A stretch of DNA of 64,000 bases from Haematobia irritans (GCF_050003625.1 NC_134398.1:17310997-17374996); one strand, 5' to 3'; counted from the first letter of the stretch, positions 47,259-59,396 are shown. Made by a program: numbers and translations. The notes: generated by a model not told the origin, from the sequence alone.

Positions 47259-48897
47259 CAAGTATATACGGCCGTAAGTTCGGCCAGGCCGAATCGTATG
47301 TAGCCTCCACCATGGATTGAGTAGAAACTTCTACGAAAGACTGTCATCCACAATCGAATTATTTGGGTTGTGGTATCTTAAAACTTCTTAATATCGTTTT
47401 CTAAATTGTGAGTTAGTCCATATGTGGTATATATGTATTAGACAAAAAAGGTAAGTATAGTTAAGTCTACAAATAATTACGAATCGATATGGACACTTTT
47501 GCACGGTACGTAGAGAGCCAGAATTGAAATATGTGGGTCGCTTATATAAGGGCTATATACAATTATGAACTTGATATGGACCAATTTTTGTATTGATTGG
47601 TGATCGATTTATCTGAGGGCTATATATAACTATAGACCGATATGGACCTAGCTAGACATGGTTGTTAACGGCCATATACTAGCACAATGTACCAAATATA
47701 TATGGGGGCTTTATATGATTATGGACTGATATGGACCACTTTTGGCATGGTTGTTAAATATCATATACTACCACCACGTCCAAATTTCAACGAGATCAGA
47801 TGAATTTTGCTTCTCCAAAAGGCTCCGGAGGTCAAATCTGGGGATCGGTTTATATGGGGGCTATATACAATTATGGCCTGATATGAACCAATTCCTGCAT
47901 GATTATGGGATACCATATACTAACATCACGTACCAAATTTCAACCGAATCGGATGGATTTTCCTCTTCCAAGGGGCTTTGGAGGTCAAATCTGGTGATCG
48001 GTTCATATGGGGGTATATATAATTATGGACCGATGTGGACCAATTTTTGCATGGTCATTAGAGACCATATACTAACACCATGTACCAAATTTCAACTGAA
48101 TCAGATGAATTTGGGTCTTCCAAGGGGTTTCAGAGGTCAAATCTAGTGATCGGTTTATATGGGGGCTATATATAATTATGGACCGATGTGGACCAATTTT
48201 TGCATGATCATTAGAGACCGTATACTAACACCATGTACAAAATTTCAGGCGGATCGGATGAAATTTGCTTCTCTTAGAGGATTCCCAAGCCAAATCGGGT
48301 GATCGGTTTACATGGGGGCTATATATAATTATGAACCGATGTGGACCTATTTTTGTATAGTTGTTAAAGATCATATGCTGACACCATGTACCAAATTTCA
48401 GCCGGATCGGATGAAATTCGCTTCTCTTAGATGCTCCGCAAGCCAAATCGGGGGATTGGTTTATATGGGGGCTATATATAATTATGGACCGATGTGGACC
48501 AATTTTTGTATGGTTGTTAGAGACCATATACTAACGCCATGTACCAAATTTCAGCCGGATCGGAAGAAATTTGCTTCTCTTAGAGGATTCGCAAGCCAAA
48601 TTTGGGGGTCCGTTTATATGGGGCCTATACGTAAAAGTGGACCGATATGGCCCATTTGCAATACCATTCGACCTACATTAATAACAACTACTTGTGCTAA
48701 ATTTCAAGACGATAGCTTGTTTCGTTCGGAAGTTAGCGTGATTTCAACAGACGGACGGACATTCTCAGATCGACTCAGAATTTCACCACGACCCAGAATA
48801 TATATACTTTATGGGGTCATCTTAGAGCAATATTTCGATGTGTTACAAACGGAATGACAAAATTAATATACCCCCATTCTATGGTGGAGGGTAAAAA
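47259..48897 (-). mobile_element. T-family element, copy 3, reverse orientation
   Basis: Starts AAACAAGTATATACGGCCGT and ends with CCAGAATATATATACTTTAT, CCCCATTCTATGGTGGAGGG. Inside are about eight units of ~150 bp with TGGACCAATTTTTGCATGG. The frames at 47742-48146 and 48312-48857 are readings of these units. No element-encoded protein seen. Confidence 0.78.
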
Positions 48898-50279
48898 AAT
48901 CGATTGGAAAAATCTATTGTCTTTCGATTTGTAATAACCAAAAGTGTTTATTAATCGTACTACAGACATTGGACTTCTGAAATTCTAATAGTCAGTGTTT
49001 GAAGCTACCATAATTATTTTATGGCTCTCATAAAATTTACCGATTACTCAAATACACATAAAAATCCATAACAGTCCCAACTCACAATGCAATTAAAAAA
49101 AACTTCTACACCAAATACCTTAAAATTGTTGTGAATGCAAAAATGTTTACATTTCATACAAATGCGAACAACGAAAAAACAAACTAAAATGGAGCAATAG
49201 AAGTTAGAAACTTGTTTCCAAACGAAATCATTACTTTCGGTATGGTTTCCACTTACCTATGGACTTAAAAATTGATCAGTCATTCCGACCGCAAAAACAC
49301 AAACAACACCAATTGTTGCCAGACAATTAAAAAAAATGGTGTGCGCTATTGACACACTTCATTAGAATTGGTTATACCAAATCAAAGGCAAACTGTACGT
49401 GGTGACTTAATATGGCTTAATACAAGTAGTCATGGATTTGTGGGATGTTCTGTTACCTGTTCAATATGAAAATGAATATGAATATAAATTGGAAATTATA
49501 CATAAAAATAGCGCTTTATGATCTAGATTGGTTTGATTCCCAAAAATGTTACACAACTGTTTTAGGAAAGATGTTTTTTTTTTTTTATGGGATTGATGCA
49601 TTCTTACCCTTTCATAGACAAGAGTCTCTTTGACCCCTTTAGAAATTTACGGCTTGGCCCAACCATATATGAGTGTGTATATCTTCCTTTTCTTTTCATC
49701 TAAGATTAAGAGGAACAATCTCCAGAGTAAAAATAATTTCAAGAGGTTAGATACTTGAAATGATTTGTGAGCTGGTACTGATGCATTTACCACTTGAAAC
49801 TCTTAGCACTCATGGATTTACCCGCAAAAACACACTGCTCTTTGTAAACAAATACGAAATTTTAGTGACAGCAGGAAGCCTGGATTCAATGTTAGTGACA
49901 TTTAAGTAATAATGAACGTATTATCAGCCACTACACGAATATCCTCGAAACGTGATTCCTATTTCCTTAGTTGTTGTTTTTTTAACAGATTTTCTAAATT
50001 TAGTGATTTTTCCATTCAGCCAGCTATTTTCCCTAAATTTGTTCATATTGTGCACGCACACATAATGTCTAAATAAAAATACAACGCTGCGGGTGATAGT
50101 TTTCCAAAAGGCACGCACTCAAGCATACATACTAAAAATTTATGGTATTAGGACAGGTACAAAAACAAAACCAGGTGTTTGGTGTGAATTACCTGATTCA
50201 AAAGCAATGTACATTTTTTTTTTAAATAATTTGGATAAAATATTATTTATTTGTATTTTCAGTTTCTAAGTACTTTATA
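48898..50279. other. Spacer, no gene seen
   Basis: AT-rich. No domain or repeat family recognised. Confidence 0.45.
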
Positions 50280-51300
50280 TCCATGGTCCACAAATAAAAT
50301 TATGGAAAATTCAAACCTAAATATCATTTCTGGTCTTTTGCTGAAATTGTGTCATGAAAATTGTATAAGATCGGCCCCAATAAGAAAATATCTCACGGCA
50401 GGTTGGTCTATGTACAGAATTAAAATAATGAAATTCGGAATTTACGGACTAGTAATTGCCACCTCGATGCTATGGTTAATATTTCATTAAAACGAGAAAG
50501 ATTCTTATCGGTTGACGACTGAGCCGAAATTGCGAGATTTGATCACCCGATATGTATTTGAGAACACATCGATATGTAGTTGAGAACTAAGAAGTATAAA
50601 TCACAACCAAATGTAGACTTTTAGAAATTTTGAAAAAAGGAGATTTTCGACATTTTAATATTTCGAAAAGTTAATTTTTCAATTTTTTCAAATGGAAAGA
50701 TTTTTGGAAGAAGTTGATTTTCAAATGTACCAATTTTTATGGCATGCGAATAATGAAAATTTCAAATTTTTGGAAATTTGAATTCCACGTATAACGATTA
50801 TTGCAAGATTTAAGTTTTAACATAGCCGCTAATCATCATGGAAATTTGACTCCCCGAATTAGATGGACCAACATTAAATGTCAACCATTAAGGGCAACGT
50901 CAAATGGTTTTGTCGATTTAAAAAGAAGATTACGACGATCTTTCGTCGTCTGTGACCACCTTCAATATAGGATTACTGTAAAGGTCGAACATTGGAATTC
51001 TAATTGTGATGTATATATAGGTTTTGATACCGCTAATAAGGACATTAATTACTTGGAAAACCCATGTTAAGGATTAGCTTAGTGAACGATGATATTTGTA
51101 GACGGTGTCTGGAGCCGGAGGCTATGAGATTTTCTCATCATTTTCTGTATTTGTCAGTGTCTAGCATTACATATAGAAGAAAAAAGATACTGGGTTTCGT
51201 ATATCTTTCACGGAATTGCAAAACTGCAGCATGAGGAATATATGGGCCTTAATCAAGGTCTCTTGTTGGGTACAGGAGGAATTTCTTTAGAGGAGCAATG
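50280..51300 (+). pseudogene. Possible decayed non-LTR retrotransposon 3' region
   Basis: Around 51075-51140 the plus strand reads NDDICRRCLEPEAMRFSHHF, with a Cys-x2-Cys and a later His spaced like the short zinc-binding motif that closes many fly LINE ORF2 proteins. Upstream frames (50251-50490 and 50801-51070) have balanced composition but no reverse-transcriptase motif I can name. Weak assignment. Confidence 0.3.
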
Positions 51301-52261
51301 CAAATTATGGTGAGTGTACACCTGAAGTAGAATAATAGGCAAGAAGATGTAGAGAAGCCAACTCTGAAGAATCGCAAAGCATCAATATGGTCCATGTGGT
51401 GGATACTAATTCGGTACCAAGGATTGGTGTCATCCTTAGGTTAGGTTATGTTATCTCAACCACATAGATCAATTCAAAGAATAATGAACAATTTTTAGTG
51501 TACTATATAATGAGGAACTATGTGGTCAATCGATAGAAATATCATTGGATGTATTTAGAAAGAAATTCCATATTCTTTTCTTTAGCATTTTAGGCTCAAT
51601 TATTATCTTTTAATGAAGTGACACCTTGACTGAAATGTAATGTTCTACCAAATATGTATAAATATATAATCAGAAAGTTATCCAGAACATCATCAACAAC
51701 AAAAAAAATGACTGTAAGATCTCAACGATATGGCTGATACTGGCCTGCGTAGGGGATGAATTAGCAAAACTTTGAATTAACTTCAAGAGGAAATAGATTC
51801 TAATGAAATGCTACCAGCCACCTGGAAAAGAATATTGAGGGAAAAGGTGCGAAATATCTAGAAACTATATCTACCAATATTATCAAGTTATTTGCAATCA
51901 AGAACTATTACTCCTGATATTTGAGAGAACGAGTCGTTGATGGGAGAATTTGCAGTATATTTAAAGCTAGCTGTAGTCATATTGACTACACTACATTCCC
52001 CCACGCTACAATATCTACTACCAGCGTCGCATTTAAAACGAAATTATGGTGGTCATAATATCTGCAGATGTTATAAATCGGATAATTAGATTTGTGGAGA
52101 TCAACGAATCAGTTAGTTCGACCTAGTTATCTTAAGTCTGTTTAGTATATCTATGGTCTATTTAAAGCTTATACTACAAGTGGCAGCATTATCATTTTCT
52201 GTCATCTCCTATGCTAAGCTCTTCAAATTACTTACGGATGATATTTGAGATGGGGACCGGC
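51301..52261. other. Spacer with a short SINE-tail-like phrase
   Basis: TTAGGTTAGGTTATG at 51439 resembles a SINE tail, but no SINE body is attached. Otherwise no feature seen. Confidence 0.35.
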
Positions 52262-52553
52262 CAGGGAGACACCATAGTACAATCGGTAGCATGCTTGCCT
52301 TGAATACAAAAGATTGTGGGATTTTCAACTATGGTTTATCCCCTCTTAGTAATGCTGGTCACATTAATGAGTGTTTCAAAAATGCGTTTCATATGATTTC
52401 ACCGTCACAGTTACGACTTGGCAATAATAGGGACCTATTGAACTAAATATAGTATCGGTAGCACTTATTATTAAGAGAGAAGTTCACTATCAAAGTTGAC
52501 TTAACAGTCACAGTGAGTCTAGAATAGATTCCACTATAACTAACATAACCTGT
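52262..52553 (+). mobile_element. Diverged tRNA-derived SINE
   Basis: Plus-strand copy of the SINE at 13062-13410. Head CAATCGGTAGCATGCTTGCC, body TTAGTAATGCTGGTCACATT and GAGAGAAGTTCACTATCAAA, tail ATAACTAACATAACCTG. The B box is degraded. Confidence 0.7.
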
Positions 52554-53385
52554 GGATCGCCAATAGGTCGGTCGTTGGGTAAAATTTCACCATTAGTTTG
52601 GAATTGACTTAAGACAATGCTCTCCTGTGATTAAGATTTTCATGGAATTTTGAGTGTAATAAAAGAAGGCACCAGAAGCGGAAAGGCTATATAAATCAAT
52701 TTCGAGTCAAGTTAAATGCACAGGAATCAGCCAGAAAGATCGAGACAAATTTAATAAGTGAAATTTCGTGCAAATGGGTATCTTGCTACCTCCAATGGAT
52801 GCCGCACTTTTCTTTTCGCTACCATACGTTGAGGTATATCACATATTTCTAGAAAAAAATCAAAATTTCTTGCAGTACATTAAGGTATCTAATCTATAGT
52901 GCTGTTCGGTCTTGTACAATGTACATATTATGGTATATTCTACATATAAAAGTGATTTTTAGTAATTTTGTTCCAAAGCAATTATCATTAGATATGTCGT
53001 AATTTGACAACCTTAGTTAACTAACCTAATGCCCGGTTTTATATCGGCCAACCTATCAAATTTGAGGATGTATTTAATGTACTGTCGTTTGTAACTTTTG
53101 ATAATAATAACAAGAACAATGTCTAATATTCTGTCCAAAAAGAATTACTTGCAGTAAATGTTGCAATAAGGTTTATGAGAGAAAATATTTTCGAGAGATG
53201 TTGAAAACAACATGATTCTCTATCTCTCTCTCTCTCTCTTCATCACTAATTAAAAACACTTGTTTGAGTTATTTCACCTCAACGTAGTTTTATTGTTCTT
53301 GTTGGTGTTCTTTATCGTCTTCTTCTTCTTCAATGGCTGCGGAGAATATCTTTTATTTACAGAGAGTGTTATCGATAACTAAGGT
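52554..53385. other. Spacer with a (TC)n tract
   Basis: TCTCTATCTCTCTCTCTCTC lies at about 53218-53240. No gene seen. Confidence 0.5.
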
Positions 53386-53622
53386 ATGCAAGTAGGCATG
53401 TAAACAAATCAGAAAATTAGTTTTACTTCAAGAAAACGCATATACACCACTAATAAATTGAGATAAGATAAAAATAAATATAGAAAAAACTCTAATTGAT
53501 TAAAGAAAAACTATACATCAAAACAATTGTGGGAATTTATTCACAACAATAGCAGTAAATATATAAAAAAAACACACACACAAAATCGGTGGGCGTTTGT
53601 CGTGATGTTTGTATGTACTGCA
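53386..53622 (+). repeat. Segment S, original copy
   Basis: 237 bp starting ATGCAAGTAGGCATGTAAAC and ending TATGTACTGCA. An almost identical copy lies at 54533-54771 between two MITEs. Here the flanks run on into ordinary sequence, so this is taken as the source. Confidence 0.85.
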
Positions 53623-53694
53623 TAATATCAAAGCTCTATGTGCTTGTATTTGTTTGTTGTCTATGGTAAAATACCAATTTCAGGCTGTGTATAC

Positions 53695-54089
53695 CAAAGA
53701 CTATTAATAAAGAAGACATGAGATCAGCTTGCTCTTCCTCTTTTTCTTGAAAAAACAGAGATTAATATCATACATGTTCCATAAGACGTTGCAACTTTTT
53801 TTCGGTTTCTCTTTTCATTTTGCATTCGTAACAAAACTTAATTCGCTTATTTTAGCAATTTTTTTAACTCTTAAACGAACAAAAACACTTTGTGAAACAT
53901 TTTATTAATAATTTAGTGCAACCGACACAGAAATTTGCGTGAAATGTTGGAGAAAATAGCTAAATAAAAATTGTCTGCATCAAACCAGTAAGTTCGGAGT
54001 GCTTTTCCAACAAGTATGATATTAATCTCTGTTTTCTAGTACTAACACTATCAAAGCCCATTTCATGTCTTCTTTATTAATAGTCTTTG
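53695..54089 (+). mobile_element. 395-bp hAT-type MITE, copy A
   Basis: Perfect 27-bp terminal inverted repeat starting CAAAGACTATTAATAAAG. A subterminal inverted block, ACAGAGATTAATATCATAC, lies about 60 bp inside. Target duplication GTGTATAC at 53687-53694 and 54090-54097. The 8-bp duplication and CAAAG end fit hAT. No coding potential. Confidence 0.92.
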
Positions 54090-54137
54090 GTGTATACATT
54101 TTCTCTGCTGTTGTTGTCTTTCTCAGTTCATCCAAAC

Positions 54138-54532
54138 CAAAGACTATTAATAAAGAAGACATGAGATCAGCTTGCTCTTCCTCTTTTTCTTGAAAAAACA
54201 GAGATTAATATCATACATGTTCCATGAGACGTTGCAACTTTTTTTCGGTTTCTCTTTTCATTTTGCATTCGTAACAAAACTTAATTCGCTTATTTTAGCA
54301 ATTTTTTTAACTCTTAAACGAACAAAAACACTTTGTGAAACATTTTATTAATAATTTAGTGCAACCGACACAGAAATTTGCGTGAAATGTTGGAGAAAAT
54401 AGCTAAATAAAAATTGTCTGCATCAAACCAGTAAGTTCGGAGTGCTTTTCCAACAAGTATGATATTAATCTCTGTTTTCTAGTACTAACACTATCAAAGC
54501 CCATTTCATGTCTTCTTTATTAATAGTCTTTG
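54138..54532 (+). mobile_element. 395-bp hAT-type MITE, copy B (left arm of composite)
   Basis: Same sequence and orientation as copy A. Left neighbour ends GTTCATCCAAAC; right neighbour is segment S (ATGCAAGT), so the copy has no duplication of its own. GTTCATCCAAAC reappears to the right of copy C. Confidence 0.92.
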
Positions 54533-54771
54533 ATGCAAGTAGGCATGTAAACAAATCAGAAAATTAGTTTTACTTCAAGAAAACGCATATACACCACTAA
54601 TAAATTGAGATAAGATAAAAATAAATATAGAAAAAACTCTAATTGATTAAAGAAAAACTATACATCAAAACAATTGTGGGAATTTATTCACAACAATAGC
54701 AGTAAATATATAAAAAAAAAACACACACACAAAATCGGTGGGCGTTTGTCGTGATGTTTGTATGTACTGCA
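54533..54771 (+). repeat. Segment S, second copy, between MITEs B and C
   Basis: Matches 53386-53622 with two extra A residues in an A-run. Its ends coincide exactly with the inner ends of the two MITEs. Confidence 0.88.
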
Positions 54772-55166
54772 CAAAGACTATTAATAAAGAAGACATGAGA
54801 TCAGCTTGCTCTTCCTCTTTTTCTTGAAAAAACAGAGATTAATATCATACATGTTCCATGAGACATTGCAACTTTATTTCGGTTTCTCTTTTCATTTTGC
54901 ATTCGTAACAAAACTTAATTCGCTTATTTTAGCAATTTTTTTAACTCTTAAACGAACAAAAACACTTTGTGAAACATTTTATTAATAATTTAGTGCAACC
55001 GACACAGAAATTTGCGTGAAATGTTGGAGAAAATAGCTAAATAAAAATTGTCTGCATCAAACCAGTAAGTTCGGAGTGCTTTTCCAACAAGTATGATATT
55101 AATCTCTGTTTTCTAGTACTAACACTATCAAAGCCCATTTCATGTCTTCTTTATTAATAGTCTTTG
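54772..55166 (+). mobile_element. 395-bp hAT-type MITE, copy C (right arm of composite)
   Basis: Same orientation. Differs from B by changes such as GAGACATTGCAACTTTATTT. Right neighbour is GTTCATCCAAACCCCTTC, matching the left neighbour of B over 12 bp. Confidence 0.92.
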
Positions 55167-55489
55167 GTTCATCCAAACCCCTTCAGAAAACAAAAATCCA
55201 AAACACAGTAACTTACTCGTCGACACTTAGATTTAGCTTTGTACCAGTAGCACTCAACAGCACAATGGTTCAGATCAATTTAGGGCGTATGTGCGGGGCT
55301 AGTTGCTTATTATTTTCAATTGGTGTTCACCCTTTCTGCAAATTCATATGTCGCTTCTAAGCTACTTTATCAATCGAACATGTCTTTTATTTTTACTTAC
55401 TTTTTTTCTTTATTATTTTAATTCTGTCATGTCATGCAATTATTTGATTTTGTTTTTGTCTTATTTTTATATGCACTCTTTGTTAGTGT

Positions 55490-55884
55490 CAAAGACTATT
55501 AATAAAGAAGACATGAGATAAGCTTGCTCTTCCTCTTTTTCTTGAAAAAACAGAGATTAATATCATACATGTTCCATGAGACGTTGCAACTTTTTTTCGG
55601 TTTCTCTTTTCATTTTGCATTCGTAACAAAACTTAATTCGCTTATTTTAGCAATTTTTTTAACTCATAAACGAACAAAAACACTTTGTGAAACATTTTAT
55701 TAATAATTTAGTGCAACCGACACAGAAATTTGCGTGAAATGTTGGAGAAAATAGCTAAATAAAAATTGTCTGCATCAAACCAGTAAGTTCGGAGCGCTTT
55801 TCCAACAAGTATGATATTAATCTCTGTTTTCTAGTACTAACACTATCAAAGCCCATTTCACGTCTTCTTTATTAATAGTCTTTG
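55490..55884 (+). mobile_element. 395-bp hAT-type MITE, copy D
   Basis: Target duplication GTTAGTGT at 55482-55489 and 55885-55892. Private changes include AACTCATAAACG and CACGTCTTC. Confidence 0.92.
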
Positions 55885-55915
55885 GTTAGTGTTATCTGGT
55901 TTTATTCATAACAAC

Positions 55916-56310
55916 CAAAGACTATTAATAAAGAAGACATGAGATCAGCTTGCTCTTCCTCTTTTTCTTGAAAAAACAGAGATTAATATCATACATGTTC
56001 CATGAGACGTTGCAACTTTTTTTCGGTTTCTCTTTTCATTTTGCATTCGTAACAAAACTTAATTCGCTTATTTTAGCAATTTTTTTAACTCTTAAACGAA
56101 CAAAAACACTTTGTGAAACATTTTATTAATAATTTAGTGCAACCGACACAGAAATTTGCGTGAAATGTTGGAGAAAATAGCTAAATAAAAATTGTCTGCA
56201 TCAAACCAGTAAGTTCGGAGTGCTTTTCCAACAAGTATGATATTAATCTCTGTTTTCTAGTACTAACACTATCAAAGCCCATTTCATGTCTTCTTTATTA
56301 ATAGTCTTTG
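55916..56310 (+). mobile_element. 395-bp hAT-type MITE, copy E
   Basis: Target duplication ATAACAAC at 55908-55915 and 56311-56318. Only 31 bp separates it from copy D. Confidence 0.92.
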
Positions 56311-56318
56311 ATAACAAC

Positions 56319-57349
56319 AACGATCATTGTTGCTAACATAACAACAATTCAATTTTTTTTCTTTTCTTATTATTTTGCTATTTTATTTGTATTTGGTTTT
56401 TTCTTCTTTCATGTATTTTCGTAGTAAATTTTCCATTTTTCTTGCATTTCTTTCACATCACTAGCAAGTAGTAGGGTGGTAGGGGGTTTAAATTTCTCTA
56501 CATTTCTGTTTCGTTGCAATGCTTTTTAGTAATGTTGTTGTTATTATTACGTTTTTGTTATAGTTTGTTGTTATTGTAATTTATATTATGCCGTTCACGG
56601 ACCGACCTCTCGCGCACTTCATTTGCTTTCGACCACCCTGCCTTTCAAAACTATTTCAAAGCACTTCAAAAAAAAGTTGTATGGTTGCTGTCGTACCTCA
56701 TTAATTCACCACTTTAATCGTCTTCGTAAATTATACACCACGAAAAAACTCGCTGCATACTTCACTCACACAGAGTAGACATATAACACGCACACACTCA
56801 TATACACATATAGAGATATCGATGGTGAAGTATGTACAAAGAAAATTATGTTCATGCAACCAGAAGCAAAGGGGAAAAATAGAATGCGTCGTAGAAAGTT
56901 TACACTGTTTTCTTAAATAAATCCTTCAATTTTCAGTTAATGTTATTTCATTTGCTTTATATTGCACTTTACTACATTCATTTAACGAAAATGTAATTAA
57001 ATCGAATGCACTTAAAAGCCTTAATTTTGATCTTTCGAAAGCAAGCAAGCAACGCGTCAAATTCAATCCAACAGCAACTCAATAGTGTCGTACATTTACT
57101 GAGTCTGTCGTTATCGAGTAGTCAATAGCATATCGTCGTGGTTGTTCGGTAGTCCAATATAAGTAATCGGTACTAGACTCCGATGTCGTTCATCTACAAA
57201 ACGATGAAGTCGGGCTGCCGCTGAATGACAGCAGGCGTGTTTTTTAGTACTGGATACAAAGATTATGGTAATGTTCGAAACTGAAACTTTTAACTATGGT
57301 GAGATATAAATTTTCTATGGTGAGAAAAAATTGCTAGTTTGCTGCTAAC
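56319..57349. other. Non-repetitive region, possible promoter or 5' UTR
   Basis: Less repetitive and locally richer in G and C (GGACCGACCTCTCGCGCACT at 56600, CGTCGTGGTTGTTCGGTAGT at 57135). No long open frame. It could hold a transcription start of a flanking gene, but no core promoter set could be fixed. Confidence 0.25.
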
Positions 57350-58240
57350 CCTGCTTGCATTTCAAAGTTCCATTTCATCCACATCGCTAAAACAGACTCC
57401 AAAGTGACACTACAACAATCGCCAACTGTGATGGGGAAATGTATCAAAAAGTACGAAATGTACATGAAAGTATTTTGCCATCACAATTGTTACAAGAGCC
57501 ATTTTATATTTTGTGAAACGCCAAGTGCAACTAGCTTATTATAATTTATATAAATAAAATGAAGTGCTGAAAACATAGTTATTACGCTTAAAATTGTGAA
57601 AGGTATATTTTTGAACAATTTCGACATTCCAAATGGAATAAATGGATAGTTTTTCAGATATTTTTCCAAGCACGCTTCCTCCATCTATAGGTGAGTATTA
57701 AGTTCGAGTTTAGCCGCTAAAATCGCTAAAGTGAAAACTAAATCAGTAAGAAAAATGCATGAAATTATACATATTTGTTGCAAATTTTATTATAACTTGA
57801 TGGGGAAAAGCCCAAAGCAAATTTTCACAAAGTTTGTATTCCTTAAAATGGATTATTAAAGAAAAGTAATCGTGAAAAATGACGTCTTTAAGGTGGGTAT
57901 TAAGTTCGAGTTTAACCGCTAAAAACGTCATTTTTTCACGATTACTTTTCTTTAATAATCCATTTTAAGGAATACAAACTTTGTGAAAATTTGCTTTGGG
58001 CTTTTCCCCATCAAGTTATAATAAAATTTGCAACAAATATGTATAATTTCATGCATTTTTCTTAATGATTTAGTTTTCACTTTAGCGATTTTAGCGGCTA
58101 AACTCGAACTTAATACTCACCTTTAGCGGTTAAACTCGAACTTAATACCCACCTTATCAGAATAAACGCTGATAGACCCAAGAGCATCATACGAATATAG
58201 CAGTATTGCAAATTATAAATCAACATAATTCCTTTTTTAA
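57350..58240 (+). mobile_element. X-family element, copy 1, split by a hairpin element
   Basis: CATTTCAAAGTTCCATTTCA, CCATCACAATTGTTACAAGA and AACGCTGATAGACCC correspond to the uninterrupted copy at 58251-58640. The hairpin at 57689-58156 sits between CCTCCATCTATAG and TCAGAATAAACGCTG. A third copy, reversed, is at 61583-61847. Confidence 0.65.
57689..58156. mobile_element. Foldback (hairpin) element
   Basis: Arms 57689-57885 and 57925-58122 are inverse copies with about one substitution and one indel over ~197 bp. The 39-bp loop contains a further terminal motif (AAGGTGGGTATTAAGTTCGA), and its exact inverse follows the right arm at 58123-58156. Each motif continues GTTTAACCGCTAAA. No coding potential. 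A transcript across it would fold into a long hairpin RNA. Confidence 0.85.
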
Positions 58241-58250
58241 AACATTACCC

Positions 58251-58640
58251 TGCCAGCATTTCAAAGTTCCATTTCATCCACATCGCTACAACAGACTCCA
58301 AAGTGACACTACAAACAAACTGTGATGGGGGAAGCGTATGAAAAATAATGAAATGTACACGAAAGTATTTTGCCATCACTATTGTTACAAGAGCCATTTT
58401 ATATTTTGTGAAACACCAATCGCAACTAGCTTCTTATAACTTATTTAAATAAAATCGATAATGAAGTGCTGAAAACATAGTTATTTCGCTTAAAATTGTA
58501 AAAGGTATATTGGTGAACAATTTCTGACTTTCCAAATGGAATAAAGTGATTGTTTTTGAGATATTTTACAGACACGCTGCCTCCATCGAGAATAAAAACA
58601 CTGGCTGATAGACGCTGCAAAATGTAACTTGCCACTTGTA
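58251..58640 (+). mobile_element. X-family element, copy 2
   Basis: Starts CCAGCATTTCAAAGTTCC. It runs through GCCATTTTATATTTTGTGAA to CACTGGCTGATAGACGCTG. Uninterrupted. No coding potential. Confidence 0.6.
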
Positions 58641-58705
58641 AATCAATATCATTTATTAATAATGAAAAAAATTATGTTAAATGTGTTGTGATAGTGGTAT
58701 AAATG

Positions 58706-58841
58706 GGAGCAACTGCAGTTTATGGGGCCCTCACCGATTTGCTTGAAATTAATGTATGTTTTGTAACATAGTATACTGACTCTAACAAGGTAAAATTTTT
58801 GTCCCAGAAATGCCCGGGTCTTGAGATATAGCCCTCCAAAG
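58706..58841 (+). repeat. Merlin left terminal inverted repeat
   Basis: Includes GCTTGAAATTAATGTATG, TAACAAGGTAAAATTTTTGT and CCCGGGTCTTGAGATATAGC. Mirrored at 60767-60902 with about 15-20 mismatches. Confidence 0.92.
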
Positions 58842-59396
58842 GGTCAATAATATCTCCTTTGTTTTTGGTCCAATCTGAACAAATTTGGTGTCGTATGAAA
58901 GCTTGTACGAAATATACGTACGAAAAATATATTTTTTAAATATTTAATTTAGTTTGGGGGATAAAAATAAAAATAGAAAATTTTTATTACATAGCTTGAA
59001 AGTATAGATTCTGGCCTTTCGATTGATATATAACATAACATAATAGGTCCATTTTAAGCGAAGTTATTACATTTTAATTGCAAATACGAAAATAACACAT
59101 TTATAAATTACGTTTCTATATGTTCTCAACTTATAAACTTGTTATTTTATGAGCTAAATTATCTACTATTATTTTAAATACACAACATTCACAATTGCAA
59201 GTTTGATATAAAATATACCACAAATTTTGAACTATGATAAAACAAATTGAATATGAATTGATTATGCCAACAATTTGAATTACCGTTACTTTAATCACAT
59301 TTTTATTAACAAATATTAAAATTTGAATATGGAAACAATTTCATTTACCGTTACTTTAAACACGTTGTCATTAACAAATTTAATATTTTATGCAAA

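Noticed and set aside
55142..55521. Two 72-codon frames between MITEs C and D
   Set aside because: The first begins inside the MITE end and the second runs into MITE D; no domain or codon pattern supports them.
53695..56310. MITE cluster as Merlin-derived, since both make 8-bp duplications
   Set aside because: The termini (CAAAGACTATTAATAAAG) share nothing with the Merlin ends (GGAGCAACTGCAG) and fit the hAT pattern better.
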